This document shows, piece by piece, positions 1 through 10,075 of a stretch of 60,486 nt of DNA (position 1 is its first letter; every line of letters begins with the position of its first letter). This DNA is from Cupriavidus campinensis (GTDB lineage: Bacteria; Pseudomonadota; Gammaproteobacteria; Burkholderiales; Burkholderiaceae). A program made the position numbers and the translations under genes. Below the pieces are notes generated by a model that was given only the letters and a program-made list of their open reading frames with translations, did no database searches and was not told where the DNA came from. The stretch lies in assembly GCF_905397395.1 (NCBI RefSeq), contig NZ_CAJPVH010000035.1, positions 1 through 60,486 on the forward strand, written 5' to 3'.

Positions 1-167
1 GACGCCGCCTGGCTCGCATTGGCGCCACCGGCTGCCGGAGCGGCGCTGGTACCGGCGCTGGGCGCGCCATCGCCGCCGCCGCCACAGGCACTGAGCGCGA
101 GGGCGGCGCAGGCCGCCAGGATCGTCATCGGCATGGGTCGCGCGAAGGCGTTCGCGCGGGAGGGCAT
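1..167 (-). CDS. Lipoprotein, N-terminal part only (runs off window)
   Basis: Only the first 55 codons lie in the window; the gene continues beyond base 1. The N-terminus has two arginines, a hydrophobic stretch and a lipobox LSAC with the lipidated cysteine at residue 28, followed by GGGG and an Ala/Ser/Gly-rich linker. This is a type II signal peptide, so the product is probably tethered to a membrane facing the periplasm. The ATG at 165-167 was chosen because it gives a charged n-region; ATGs at 134 and 128 are possible. The function cannot be told from the visible part. Confidence 0.7.
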   Translation of the reverse strand, partial: MPSRANAFARPMPMTILAACAALALSACGGGGDGAPSAGTSAAPAAGGANASQAA

Positions 168-408
168 GGAATCGTTACGCAAGTGTTTCCCTGGCATCGG
201 AATGCGGCTCTGTAGTCGTGGATGGAGGGGACTGCCGGGTGTGGACGCGCGCGCGGGGGCGCGGTGTCATGCGGGCATGGGCGTCCGGGGCAGGTGGAAC
301 GGGACGATGTTAGGGAGCGCCTCCCGCATCGTCCAGCCTGCTAACAATGCCTTACGTTGTGACCCGCGCGCGGCGCACGGGGGTGCAATAGGCGTTACGC
401 GTTACGCG
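168..408. other. Intergenic region with hairpin and heptamer repeat
   Basis: No gene is seen here. The stretch holds a strong two-part hairpin at 302-334 and three tandem copies of GCGTTAC at 392-412 that run into the stop codon of the LysR gene. It must also contain the promoter of the lipoprotein gene, which I could not place. Confidence 0.5.
302..334 (-). terminator. Hairpin downstream of the LysR gene
   Basis: GGACGATG pairs with CATCGTCC (outer 8 bp) and GGGAG pairs with CTCCC (inner 5 bp) around a CGC loop. It lies about 75 bases after the LysR stop codon. There is no T-run on either side, so it may be a Rho-assisted or processing hairpin and not a classical terminator. Confidence 0.4.
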
Positions 409-412
409 TTAC
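392..412. repeat. Three tandem heptamers GCGTTAC
   Basis: The 7-bp unit is repeated three times without error and followed by GCGT. On the minus strand it reads TAACGCG repeated, and the LysR stop codon TAA (409-411) belongs to the last unit. It looks like slippage at the gene end. Confidence 0.7.
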
Positions 413-1350
413 GCGTCGGCGGGCGGGACGTCGCCCATGCCGTTCCCGAGCGACGTCATCACCGCCATCAGCTGCTCACGCAGCCAGCGGTTGGCGCCGT
501 CGTTCTCGCCGCCGGCATGCCAATAGAGATGCAGTTCCAGCGCCGGCACCTTGAACGGCAGCGCCAGCAGCCGGTTGGCGTAGGGCTCATTGGCGATGCG
601 CGCGTAACGCATCGGCAAGGTGGCGAGCAGGTCCGTGCAGCTGACCACGCGGCAGGCCGCCGCATAGTGCTGGCAACGCAGCCGCACGCGGCGCGTCAGG
701 CCCATTCGGTGCAGCGCCTGATCCTCCAGCCCCGCCCCGCGCCGACGTGACGATACGTGCACATGTTCGGCCGCCAGATAGCGCTCCAGCGTCAGCTCCT
801 TCTTGACCAGCGGATGGTCGCGCCGGGCCAGCACCACCATCGGATCGGACATGAACGCGGCATGGTGAATCGCCGGCGAGACCGGCAGCAGGATGTCGAT
901 GGCCGCATCCAGCGTGCCGGCGAGCAGTTCGGACTCCATCTCGCGGCGGTCGAAGCGGATCGCCGCAATCTCCACATGCGGTGCCATGGCCGTCACACGC
1001 GCCATCAGCGGCGGCAGCAGCGTAGATTCCAGCGCGTCGCGCATGCCGATGGTGAAGCGGCGCGTGGTGGCGGTGGGGTCGAAGTGCGGCGTATCCTGCA
1101 GCGTGCGCGCGAACGACTGCAGCGCGCCGCGCACCTCGCCCGCCAGCGAGCGCGCCAGCGGCGTGGGCGCCATGCCCTGCCCGCGCCGCTCGAACAGCGG
1201 ATCGTCGAACAGCGTGCGAAGCCGCCCCAGCGCATGGCTGACGGCGGGCTGCGTCAGGTTGAGCTGACGCGCGGCTGCGGTGATGCTGCCTTCGCTGTAG
1301 ATGGCATCGAACACCACGAAGAGGTTCAGGTCGATCCGGGATAGCTGCAT
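409..1350 (-). CDS. LysR-family transcriptional regulator
   Basis: A 313-residue regulator with the N-terminal winged HTH of the LysR family (about residues 3-62, with the segment GSITAAARQLNLTQPAVSHAL) and a C-terminal effector-binding domain of two alpha/beta lobes. It opens MQLSRIDLNLFVVF, which fits the usual family start, so the ATG at 1348-1350 is preferred over in-frame ATGs upstream at 1359 and 1395. The gene is divergent from the acyl-CoA dehydrogenase at 1507, the classical arrangement in which a LysR protein controls its neighbour and itself from the shared spacer. The effector is unknown; a short acyl-CoA or aromatic acid would fit the context. Confidence 0.85.
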   Translation of the reverse strand: MQLSRIDLNLFVVFDAIYSEGSITAAARQLNLTQPAVSHALGRLRTLFDDPLFERRGQGMAPTPLARSLAGEVRGALQSFARTLQDTPHFDPTATTRRFTIGMRDALESTLLPPLMARVTAMAPHVEIAAIRFDRREMESELLAGTLDAAIDILLPVSPAIHHAAFMSDPMVVLARRDHPLVKKELTLERYLAAEHVHVSSRRRGAGLEDQALHRMGLTRRVRLRCQHYAAACRVVSCTDLLATLPMRYARIANEPYANRLLALPFKVPALELHLYWHAGGENDGANRWLREQLMAVMTSLGNGMGDVPPADA

Positions 1351-1506
1351 GGCAGGCATTCTGGCATGGAAATGCAGGACATTGATACTGTCCAATCCAG
1401 AAAATTCATTTTTCTTATTACGCGCAGTCCGCTAGAGTAGGCCCCAGTCGGCATCCGTCCCAAGCGATGCCTGCCGTCACACCCCCGAATGTAGCGAGGA
1501 GACCCC
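1351..1506. promoter_or_regulatory. Divergent promoter region between LysR gene and acyl-CoA dehydrogenase
   Basis: A 156-bp spacer between divergent genes. It has an AT-rich core near 1400-1420 (runs of A and T in a GC-rich genome), where overlapping promoters and a LysR T-N11-A operator would be expected. I could not single out one convincing operator. Confidence 0.45.
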
Positions 1507-2769
1507 ATGCAATTCGAGTACACGCCCAAGGTCAAGGACATGCAGGCCCGGCTGCTGGCCTTTTTCGACAAGCATATCTATCCGAACGAAAAGCGCTTCT
1601 ACGCCGAGATCCAGGCCAACCGCGAAGCCGGCAACGCCTGGATTCCCACCAAGGTGGTCGAGGAACTGAAGCCGCTGGCGCGCGAGGCCGGGCTGTGGAA
1701 CCTGTTCCTGCCGCGCTCCAAGCGGGCACCGGAGGGGCTGTCGAACCTCGAATACGCGCCGATGTGCGAGATCATGGGCCGCGCGCCCTGGTCGCCCGAG
1801 GTGTTCAACTGCGCCGCGCCGGACACCGGCAACATGGAAACGCTGGAGCGCTACGCCTCCGAAGAACTCAAGGACCAGTGGCTGGAACCGCTGCTGCGCG
1901 GCGAGATCCGCTCGGCCTTCCTGATGACGGAGCCGGACGTGGCCTCGTCGGACGCCACCAATATCAGCTGCCGCATCGCGCGCGATGGCGACCATTACGT
2001 GATCAACGGCACCAAGTGGTGGTCGTCGGGCGCCGGCGACCCCCGCTGCAAGGTCTACATCGTGATGGGCAAGACCAATCCCGATGCGGGCCGCCACGAG
2101 CAGCAGTCGATGATCGTCGTGCCGGCGGACACCCCGGGCATCACGATCAAGCGCTTCCTGCCCGTGTTCGGCTATGACGATGCGCCGCACGGCCATATGG
2201 AGATCGAACTCAAGAATGTGCGCGTGCCGGCTGCCAACATCCTGCTGGGCGAAGGGCGCGGCTTCGAGATCGCCCAGGGCCGCCTCGGCCCGGGCCGGAT
2301 CCACCACTGCATGCGCAGTATCGGCGTGGCCGAGCGCGCGCTGGAACTGATGTGCAAGCGCAGCCTGGACCGCGTGGCCTTCGGCAAGCAGATCGCCCGC
2401 CAGGGCGTGACGCAGGAGCGCATCGCCGAAGCCCGTTGCGACATCGAGATGGCACGCCTGCTGACGCTGAAGGCCGCCTACATGATGGACACCGTGGGCA
2501 ACAAGGTGGCCAAGGCCGAGATCGCCATGATCAAGGTGGTGGCGCCGAACGTGGCGCTGCGCGTGATCGACTGGGCGATCCAGGTGCACGGCGCCGCAGG
2601 TGTCTCGGGTGACTTCCCGCTGGCCAACTGGTGGGCGCACCAGCGTACGCTGCGCCTGGCCGATGGTCCGGACGAGGTGCACCGCAACGCCATCGCCAAG
2701 CTGGAACTGGCCAAGCACATGAGCCTGAACCCGGACAGCATCCAGATGCCGGTGACACGCGGCTCCTGA
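1507..2769 (+). CDS. Acyl-CoA dehydrogenase, ACAD10/11-like
   Basis: A 420-residue FAD-dependent acyl-CoA dehydrogenase, which introduces an alpha,beta double bond into an acyl-CoA and passes electrons to ETF. Family signs include [13 protein letters not shown] (flavin/substrate region, about residue 139), the [11 protein letters not shown] strand and the C-terminal [14 protein letters not shown]. The C-terminal motif reads [11 protein letters not shown] (about 384-394), as in the ACAD10/ACAD11 branch, where Asp replaces the usual catalytic Glu of YEGT. It starts at ATG 1507, seven bases after a GAGGAGA Shine-Dalgarno sequence. It is divergent from the LysR gene and is closed by a terminator at 2814. 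The substrate is unknown. Confidence 0.88.
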   Translation: MQFEYTPKVKDMQARLLAFFDKHIYPNEKRFYAEIQANREAGNAWIPTKVVEELKPLAREAGLWNLFLPRSKRAPEGLSNLEYAPMCEIMGRAPWSPEVFNCAAPDTGNMETLERYASEELKDQWLEPLLRGEIRSAFLMTEPDVASSDATNISCRIARDGDHYVINGTKWWSSGAGDPRCKVYIVMGKTNPDAGRHEQQSMIVVPADTPGITIKRFLPVFGYDDAPHGHMEIELKNVRVPAANILLGEGRGFEIAQGRLGPGRIHHCMRSIGVAERALELMCKRSLDRVAFGKQIARQGVTQERIAEARCDIEMARLLTLKAAYMMDTVGNKVAKAEIAMIKVVAPNVALRVIDWAIQVHGAAGVSGDFPLANWWAHQRTLRLADGPDEVHRNAIAKLELAKHMSLNPDSIQMPVTRGS

Positions 2770-2813
2770 GCCACGGCACCCCGGCAACTGCTGGACGTCG
2801 TAGTTTGCCGAAG

Positions 2814-2841
2814 CGCGCGGCCCGTGGGCCGCGCGTTTTTT
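2814..2841 (+). terminator. Rho-independent terminator of the acyl-CoA dehydrogenase
   Basis: CGCGCGGCCC and GGGCCGCGCG form a perfect 10-bp inverted repeat (2814-2835) with a minimal loop, followed by six T on the plus strand. Confidence 0.85.
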
Positions 2842-2988
2842 CATTGGTGCGGCTGCGATGACCGCACCGCCAGCAGGCTTATTTCTTCTGTGCTCTAATC
2901 GCTCGGACCCTGGCGACGCTGGTCGCCGGGCCCCTTCCCCATCGGAATTTTCCGAACATTTCCGAAGCAGCCAGGAGAGCGCTCCCTC

Positions 2989-3681
2989 ATGATCGACGTC
3001 TACACCTGGGCGACGCCCAACGGTCACAAGGTTCACATCATGCTCGAGGAATGCGGCCTCGAGTACAAGGTCCATCCGATCAACATCGGTGCTGGCGACC
3101 AGTTCGGCGAGGACTTCCTCAAGATCAGCCCGAACAACAAGATCCCGGCCATCGTCGATCCCGACGGGCCGGACGGCAAGCCCATCTCGCTGTTCGAGTC
3201 GGGCGCCATCCTGCTGTACCTGGCCGGCAAGACCGGCAAGTTCCTGCCCGAGGACGTGCGCGGCAAGTACGAAGCCCTGCAGTGGCTGATGTTCCAGATG
3301 GGCGGCGTGGGGCCGATGCTGGGACAGGCGCACCACTTCCGCATCTACGCGCCGGAGAAGATCGAGTACGCGGTGAACCGCTACACCAACGAGGCCAAAC
3401 GGCTCTATGGCGTGATCGACAAGCAGTTGTCGCAGCACCCCTGGCTGGCCGGCGACAGCTACAGCGTGGCGGACATCGCCACCTTCCCCTGGCTGCGCAG
3501 CTGGCAGAACCAGGGCGTGGAGCTGGACGACTATCCGCACCTCAAGCGCTGGTTCAACGAGATTGCCGAGCGCCCCGCCGTGAAGCGCGGCGTGGAAGTG
3601 CTCGCCAAGGAGCGCAAGCCGATGCGGACCGATGCGGAGCGCGAGATCCTGTTCGGCGCCACGCAGTACCAGCGCCGCTGA
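2989..3681 (+). CDS. yfcG: Glutathione S-transferase, YfcG/YghU (Nu-class) type
   Basis: A 230-residue cytosolic glutathione transferase. The N-terminal thioredoxin-like domain (1-87) carries TPNGHK at residues 9-14; in E. coli YfcG the matching Thr and Asn contact glutathione disulfide and give disulfide-bond reductase activity. SPNNKIPAIVD and LFESGAILLYL (glutathione-binding strand and helix) follow, then the all-helical C-terminal domain with GPMLGQAHHF, also typical of YfcG. The start at 2989 follows AGGAG at a good distance. It is transcribed alone and converges with the minus-strand gene ending at 3704. A role in thiol redox or detoxification is likely. Confidence 0.88.
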   Translation: MIDVYTWATPNGHKVHIMLEECGLEYKVHPINIGAGDQFGEDFLKISPNNKIPAIVDPDGPDGKPISLFESGAILLYLAGKTGKFLPEDVRGKYEALQWLMFQMGGVGPMLGQAHHFRIYAPEKIEYAVNRYTNEAKRLYGVIDKQLSQHPWLAGDSYSVADIATFPWLRSWQNQGVELDDYPHLKRWFNEIAERPAVKRGVEVLAKERKPMRTDAEREILFGATQYQRR

Positions 3682-3703
3682 TCGCTGGCATCCCGGTCAG
3701 CCG

Positions 3704-4357
3704 TCAGGCCGCCCGGGGCAGCACGAGCGCAGGTTCGGCTTCGCCGACCGGCGAGCGCGCACAGCACAGCAGGCCCGCGCCGGGCACCATGGCATCGATG
3801 CAGTAGTCGTCGTAACGCTCCGGCGCGAAGGCCATGCCGGGTTGCAGGTAGACGGTACGCACGCCGGCCGTACCGCGTGTGGCACGCCATTGCAGGCACA
3901 GCGTGCCGCGGTAGCAGGTGGCCCATATCGTGTCATGGGCGTGCAGCCGCTGGGCCCAGTCGGGCTCGCCGGGCTCGATCACGACGAAACTCGGGGTGCC
4001 GGGCCGGCTGCCGGCCTGCGGCACGGTGCGCACCAGCACGCTGTCCAGCACGGCCTGGAGCATGACCGGCTGCCCAGACTGGGGCGTGAAGACATCGCCC
4101 CCGGCCAGCGCGGCCAGTTCCTGGCCGGCGGACAGCACGCGCAGGCCGCCGCGCAGGCAGGCCCACCACTCGGCCGGGGCGGAAACGATGCCGGATTGCA
4201 TGTCGCCGGCACGCAGGAACACGTGGTGGCAGGCGTGACCGAGCCCGGCCGTTGCCGGAATGACACATAACTGTAAACCGACGCTCAGGTCCGGAAAGTC
4301 CGGCAGGGGCGGCGTTGCACCGCACAACCCGGCGTCGAAAAACGAAAAAATCTGCAT
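3704..4357 (-). CDS. Uncharacterised protein, possibly cupin-like
   Basis: A 217-residue protein I do not recognise. It is rich in short beta-type segments and has HVFLRAGDMQ, ELAALAGGDVF, HAHDTIWATCYRGTLCLQW and LQPGMAFAPERYDDYCIDAM, with repeated Gly and Pro turns in places that recall a bicupin or HutD-like barrel; this is only an impression. There is no signal peptide or membrane segment. The start MQIFSFFDAG at 4355-4357 was chosen because the upstream extension, up to 4462, is compositionally unlike a protein N-terminus. It is divergent from the Xre-type regulator at 4647 with four inverted repeats in between, so that regulator may control it. Confidence 0.6.
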   Translation of the reverse strand: MQIFSFFDAGLCGATPPLPDFPDLSVGLQLCVIPATAGLGHACHHVFLRAGDMQSGIVSAPAEWWACLRGGLRVLSAGQELAALAGGDVFTPQSGQPVMLQAVLDSVLVRTVPQAGSRPGTPSFVVIEPGEPDWAQRLHAHDTIWATCYRGTLCLQWRATRGTAGVRTVYLQPGMAFAPERYDDYCIDAMVPGAGLLCCARSPVGEAEPALVLPRAA

Positions 4358-4646
4358 GGCATTCCCCAAAACGGAGCCTGGGACGCATGGGTCCCACGGA
4401 ATGCGCAATGTCGGCAGGCCACGATGCGGCGCGGATTTCCGCCCGCCGACCTCCCCCCTCACTGCGCGACTGCCCCGTTTCGGTACGGCTTAAGTGCCGT
4501 CCGGTAATACCATCGCTTCCGTACCCGTTTTGGGTACATCCCTTATGATGCGGATCTGGTACCGATAGAACGACGAACTATAGGTTGTCGTGACGCTTGG
4601 GTCAAACCCTTAGGCTCTGAGCGACTTAAAATCCACAAAGCAGCAT
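4358..4646. promoter_or_regulatory. Divergent spacer with four inverted repeats (candidate operators)
   Basis: This 289-bp spacer lies between the unknown gene and the Xre-type regulator and contains no ORF of note. It holds four dyads: ACGGC-N6-GCCGT (4485-4500), GTACCC-N5-GGGTAC (4521-4537, perfect), an imperfect CGACGAAC/GGTTGTCG pair (4571-4590) and GGGT-N3-ACCC (about 4600-4609). It is AT-richer than its surroundings. Binding by the adjacent regulator is inferred. Confidence 0.5.
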
Positions 4647-5027
4647 ATGACAGGCGACCCTCTCAAGCTGTTCGGGCGACATCTGACCTGGTTGCGCAAG
4701 CAGCGCGGCTGGTCTCAGGAAGCCCTGTCGCTGGAAAGCGGTCTGGCAAGATCGTACCTCAGCGGCATCGAACGCGGCACACGTAATGTGGCTCTTTATA
4801 ACATATGTACTCTAGCTGACACACTCGGCGTGGCACCGCCCGAGATGCTGGATTTTTCGCGCCACGAAACCGCCGCCGCGCCCGTGGAGGCGCCGCGTTC
4901 GCCGTATCAGGCCGACACCTCGCCGGCCGTGCAGGCGACGATGCGCTACATGGCCGAACTGAGCGATTTCGAGCGCGACGTGGTGGCCGGCGTAGCCCGC
5001 GCGCTGGCCCGCAAGCAGCCGCGCTGA
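4647..5027 (+). CDS. Xre-family (cro/CI-type HTH) transcriptional regulator
   Basis: A 126-residue protein. Residues 8-66 form a lambda-repressor-like five-helix HTH: LRKQRGWSQEALSLESGLARSYLSGIERGTRN gives helices 2 and 3, and the recognition helix is SRSYLSGIE-like. The C-terminal half is Ala/Pro-rich and then helical, perhaps for dimerisation. It resembles small stand-alone regulators such as SinR-type or controller proteins, but no restriction genes are nearby. The middle of the gene (about 4785-4825) uses codons such as CTT, ATA, TGT, ACT and CTA that are rare in the rest of the window. It converges with ureG, 21 bases away. Confidence 0.78.
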   Translation: MTGDPLKLFGRHLTWLRKQRGWSQEALSLESGLARSYLSGIERGTRNVALYNICTLADTLGVAPPEMLDFSRHETAAAPVEAPRSPYQADTSPAVQATMRYMAELSDFERDVVAGVARALARKQPR

Positions 5028-5048
5028 GCCTGCCCCACCCGCCGCACC

Positions 5049-5672
5049 TTATACCGTCAGCAAGCCCTGGCGTTCGATAAAGGCGATGACCTGATCGAGC
5101 CCCTGCCCGGCCTTGACACTCCCCATCACGAATGGCCGCTCCCCGCGCATCTTGCGGGCGTCGGCTTCCATGATCTCGAGTGAGGCACCCACGTACGGCG
5201 CCAGATCGGTCTTGTTGATGACCAGCAGGTCAGACTTCGTGATTCCCGGCCCGCCCTTGCGCGGGATCTTCTCCCCGCCGGCCACGTCGATCACGTAGAT
5301 CGTCAGGTCGGACAATTCCGGGCTGAAGGTGGCGGCCAGATTGTCGCCGCCAGACTCGATGAAGACGATGTCGGCATCGGGGAACTTCGCCAGCATGCGG
5401 TCCACGGCCTCGAGGTTGATCGAGGCATCCTCGCGGATCGCCGTGTGCGGGCAGCCGCCCGTCTCCACCCCCATGATCCGCTCCGCCGGCAGCGCGCCGG
5501 AGATCGTCAGCAGGCGCTGGTCTTCCTTTGTATAGATGTCATTGGTAATGGCGACCAGGTCATAGCGGTCGCGCATGGCCTTGCAGAGCATTTCCAGCAG
5601 CGTGGTCTTGCCGGAGCCCACGGGGCCGCCCACGCCAACGCGCAGGGGCGGATTTTTCTTGGTTCGGGTCAT
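5049..5672 (-). CDS. ureG: Urease accessory GTPase UreG
   Basis: A 207-residue SIMIBI-class GTPase that drives nickel delivery into apo-urease together with UreD, UreF and UreE. The P-loop GGPVGSGKT is at residues 15-23, the metal-binding CPH motif occurs in [14 protein letters not shown], and the guanine-specificity motif NKTD is in [15 protein letters not shown]. The reading frame stays open much further upstream inside ureF, but MTRTKKNP at 5670-5672 is the normal family start. It is the last gene of the urt-ure unit, 13 bases after ureF. Confidence 0.97.
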   Translation of the reverse strand: MTRTKKNPPLRVGVGGPVGSGKTTLLEMLCKAMRDRYDLVAITNDIYTKEDQRLLTISGALPAERIMGVETGGCPHTAIREDASINLEAVDRMLAKFPDADIVFIESGGDNLAATFSPELSDLTIYVIDVAGGEKIPRKGGPGITKSDLLVINKTDLAPYVGASLEIMEADARKMRGERPFVMGSVKAGQGLDQVIAFIERQGLLTV

Positions 5673-5685
5673 GTTTGTGGCTGGG

Positions 5686-6378
5686 TCAGGAACGGAACAG
5701 CCGGGAGTACTGCGTCTCGTGGCGTGCAGAGAGCAGCCCCAGCATTGGGGAAAACGTGGACAGGCGGGGCGGATCGGCGTCGGCGCGTTGCACCGCTTCA
5801 TCGACCACGGCCAGCACGGCCGGGTGCAGCCCGCGCAGGATGTGCTGGCCGGCCACCTGGCCGAGCGGCACCGCCTTGATCGCGGCGGCGACCTGGTTTT
5901 CGGTCCAGTTGAAAGCATAGGCCGCCAGGCCGTCACGCGCGTCCACGCCCAGCGCCACGCAGGCGGCCGTGAACGCGGTGGGCAGGCAGATTGGCGCCAA
6001 TTCGGACAAGTCCGATGCCATGGCGGCACCGCCCCACCCCATCTGGCCGATCAGCTTCGACAGCGACCAGCCCATCTGCTCGGTTTCGAGCCGAAGCTCG
6101 GCCGTCTCGCGCGTGGCGTGGAACCAGTCGTTCCAGTGCCGCACGGCGGCCAGGTCGCGCGCCAGCCAGGCACGATGAAGCAGCAGCCAGACCGGCGCCT
6201 CGCAGTGCGCCTGCACATGCGTGAGGTTGTCCCGGATCCACCGCTCGGCGCTGGCCGCATCGGTCACCAGCCCGCAGTCGATGGCCGCCTCGAGCCCCTG
6301 CGAATAGCTGAAACCGCCAATCGGCAACGCCGGCGACGCCAGATGCAGCAGCGAGATCAGTTGGGGGAGCGCGGTCAT
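5686..6378 (-). CDS. ureF: Urease accessory protein UreF
   Basis: A 230-residue, mostly helical chaperone that bridges UreD and UreG and acts as a checkpoint for GTP hydrolysis during nickel insertion. The N-terminus [21 protein letters not shown] is the family signature (residues 10-31), and the C-terminal region contains the conserved [10 protein letters not shown] and SRLFRS end. The length matches the family. It sits 18 bases after ureE and 13 before ureG. Confidence 0.95.
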   Translation of the reverse strand: MTALPQLISLLHLASPALPIGGFSYSQGLEAAIDCGLVTDAASAERWIRDNLTHVQAHCEAPVWLLLHRAWLARDLAAVRHWNDWFHATRETAELRLETEQMGWSLSKLIGQMGWGGAAMASDLSELAPICLPTAFTAACVALGVDARDGLAAYAFNWTENQVAAAIKAVPLGQVAGQHILRGLHPAVLAVVDEAVQRADADPPRLSTFSPMLGLLSARHETQYSRLFRS

Positions 6379-6396
6379 GGGGCGGTTGGGGCGGAT

Positions 6397-7005
6397 TCAG
6401 TGCTTGTGGCCACAGTGCTCATCATGAACGTGGCCATGGTCATGCCCGTGGTCATGGCTGTGACCGTGGTCATGCCCGTGGTCATGCCCATGATGGTCAT
6501 GGAACACCGCCTGCGCCGCCGCGTAATCCTCAGCGAAGGTGGCGTCGTGGCCGTGTTTGTGGCCGCCGCCGTAGGCACCGGCCTCGGGCTCGAAGGGTAG
6601 TTCGGCGCGGGTGGCCTGCACGCCGAGGCGGGCCAGCATGTCCGCCAGCACGGCGTCGAATTCCAGCCGCAGGTAGTCGCGGCCGACTTCCACCGGGGTG
6701 TGGCGGTTGCCCAGGTGGTAGGCGGCGCGCATCAGGGCCAGCGGATCGGTTGCCGTCACTTCCAGTACGGACTCGGGGGCCGCCTGCACCTCGACGAAGG
6801 TACCGTCCTCGGCCACCAGCAGGTCGCCGCCACGCAGCACGGTGCCGCGCGGCAGGAACAGCGCGGCTTCCGCCCCGTTGTCTAGCACGGCGCGCAGGCG
6901 GCTCTTGCTGCGCTCGCCGAACGGCAGCACGAGCTTGGGGGCGCGCCGCACCAGCACCGGCGCAATGCCGTGCGGGGCGGGGAGGAGTTTGTCGATCTTG
7001 ATCAC
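6397..7005 (-). CDS. ureE: Urease nickel metallochaperone UreE with histidine-rich tail
   Basis: A 202-residue dimeric nickel-binding protein that hands Ni(II) to UreG/urease. The N-terminal peptide-binding domain contains [12 protein letters not shown], and the metal-binding domain contains [12 protein letters not shown] with the conserved inter-dimer His. The last 60 or so residues are dominated by His, Asp and Gly, ending HDEHCGHKH, a storage-type nickel tail like that of Klebsiella UreE. The underlying DNA (about 6410-6500) is made of near-repeats of CATGACCACGG type. The start codon is GTG (7003-7005); no ATG is available in frame after the ureC stop. Confidence 0.95.
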   Translation of the reverse strand: MIKIDKLLPAPHGIAPVLVRRAPKLVLPFGERSKSRLRAVLDNGAEAALFLPRGTVLRGGDLLVAEDGTFVEVQAAPESVLEVTATDPLALMRAAYHLGNRHTPVEVGRDYLRLEFDAVLADMLARLGVQATRAELPFEPEAGAYGGGHKHGHDATFAEDYAAAQAVFHDHHGHDHGHDHGHSHDHGHDHGHVHDEHCGHKH

Positions 7006-7017
7006 AATCAGGGGCCG

Positions 7018-8735
<1,718 letters not shown>

Positions 8736-8736
<1 letters not shown>

Positions 8737-9041
8737 CACAGCGCTCCCATGATCTTGCCGTTGAAGCCGTAGACGATGCGGTCGCCGGCGAGCGCCACCA
8801 GTTGCACCGTGCGCGACTGGCCGGGCTCGAAGCGCACCGCCGTGCCGGCGGCGATATCCAGCCGGAAGCCGCGCGCGGCCTCGCGGTCGAAGTCGAGCGC
8901 GGCATTGGTTTCGTAGAAGTGGAAGTGCGAACCCACCTGCACGGGGCGGTCGCCGGTGTTGGCCACCGTGACGTTCACCGTGGCGCGGCCCGCGTTCAGT
9001 TCGATTTCGCCGTCGAGCGGCATCAGTTCACCGGGAATCAT
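8736..9041 (-). CDS. ureB: Urease beta subunit
   Basis: A 101-residue structural subunit beginning [16 protein letters not shown], with the conserved [11 protein letters not shown] and [13 protein letters not shown] segments of the beta-barrel family. The ATG at 9039-9041 follows AAGGAGCCTTGCG, a clear ribosome-binding site, so the longer open frame up to 9143 is rejected. It is translationally coupled to ureC by a one-base overlap. Confidence 0.97.
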
Positions 9042-9072
9042 CGCAAGGCTCCTTGAGGGTGACGTCCGCCGC

Positions 9073-9711
9073 TCAGGCGACCAGCAGGCCGGCGCCGTAC
9101 AGCGCCACGCCAGCCCCGGCCACGCGGGCGATCCAGCCCGCATGGCGGCGCAGGAACAGGCCCGCGCCGATGCCCAGGCCGTGCAGCACCATCGTCGCCA
9201 CCGCGAAGCCGCCCACGTAGGCCAGCACCGCGGGCATGGCGCCAGCCGTGGCCGGCAGCTCGGCGCCGTGCGCGTAGCCGTGGAACAGCGCGAAGCCGCC
9301 GACGACGGCCATCCCGGCCATGGCCGACAGGCGCGCCCGCACGGCCACCAGCAGGCCGATCACCAGCAGCGACACCGCGATCATCGGCTCCACGGCCGGC
9401 AGCGTCACGCCGGCAAGACCCAGCGCCGCGCCCACCAGCATCATGGCGACGAAGGCCAGCGGCAGGCGCAGCAGGTCGGCCTTGGCCGGCGCGCCTTGCC
9501 CGAAGGCGCCGCGTGAACTGGTGGCGAGCGCGCTCCACACGCCCACGGCGGCCATCGCCAGCAGGTGGTCCGCGCCGGTGAACGGGTGCAGCAGGCCGGC
9601 CCAGAGGCTGGCGCCTACGGTGGCGGCGTCATGGCCGGGATGGGCGAAGGCGGACGCGGTGGCCAGGGTCAGCACGGTGCCCGTGGCGGCGCGATGGAGG
9701 AATCGGTGCAT
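9073..9711 (-). CDS. ureJ: HupE/UreJ-family nickel permease or chaperone
   Basis: A 212-residue membrane protein with a cleavable signal peptide (about 1-23, ASAFA before HPGHD) and six hydrophobic segments. The family signature [17 protein letters not shown] is at about residues 41-57, and [11 protein letters not shown] with two more His lies near 143-153. HupE/UreJ proteins transport nickel or cobalt for hydrogenase or urease. Its place between ureA and ureB points to nickel supply for urease. The mature N-terminus HPGHD may be an extra metal ligand. Confidence 0.88.
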   Translation of the reverse strand: MHRFLHRAATGTVLTLATASAFAHPGHDAATVGASLWAGLLHPFTGADHLLAMAAVGVWSALATSSRGAFGQGAPAKADLLRLPLAFVAMMLVGAALGLAGVTLPAVEPMIAVSLLVIGLLVAVRARLSAMAGMAVVGGFALFHGYAHGAELPATAGAMPAVLAYVGGFAVATMVLHGLGIGAGLFLRRHAGWIARVAGAGVALYGAGLLVA

Positions 9712-9739
9712 GGTTGCTCTCTTGTTGTGGAATCGGGTG

Positions 9740-10042
9740 TCAGACGATGGGATGGTGCACGGTGACGAGCTTGGTGCCGTCCGGGAAGGTGGCCTCGACC
9801 TGGATCTCGGGGATCAGTTCGGCCACGCCATCCATGACGTCCTCGCGGCTGAGCACGGTGGTGCCCTCGTGCATCAGGTCGGCCACGGTGCGGCCGTCGC
9901 GCGCGCCTTCCATGATCGCGGCGGTGATCAGGGCCACGGCCTCGGGATAGTTGAGCTTGAGCCCGCGTGCGCGGCGGCGCTCGGCCAGCAGGGCGGCGGT
10001 GAAGATCAGCAGCTTGTCCTTCTCGCGCGGCGTCAGTTCCAT
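9740..10042 (-). CDS. ureA: Urease gamma subunit
   Basis: A 100-residue small subunit beginning [23 protein letters not shown], with [11 protein letters not shown] and the C-terminal [25 protein letters not shown] end of the family (here [17 protein letters not shown]). It caps the UreABC trimer. It lies 33 bases after ureD and is separated from ureB by the permease gene, an arrangement common in Burkholderiales. Confidence 0.98.
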   Translation of the reverse strand: MELTPREKDKLLIFTAALLAERRRARGLKLNYPEAVALITAAIMEGARDGRTVADLMHEGTTVLSREDVMDGVAELIPEIQVEATFPDGTKLVTVHHPIV

Positions 10043-10075
10043 CGTTCTGTTCCTCGTTCTTTGCTTGTCTTGTTG

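Noticed and set aside
1477..3540. A 687-codon minus-strand frame over the acyl-CoA dehydrogenase and the GST
   Set aside because: Both plus-strand genes are well supported by motifs, and the opposite frame spans their intergenic terminator.
4647..5027. Xre regulator as controller protein of a restriction-modification system
   Set aside because: No methylase or endonuclease gene lies nearby; the neighbours are urease genes and an unknown protein.
5673..6029. Upstream extension of ureG to 326 residues
   Set aside because: The added part overlaps ureF in another frame and is Arg/Pro/Trp-rich noise; the family start MTRTKK is at 5672.
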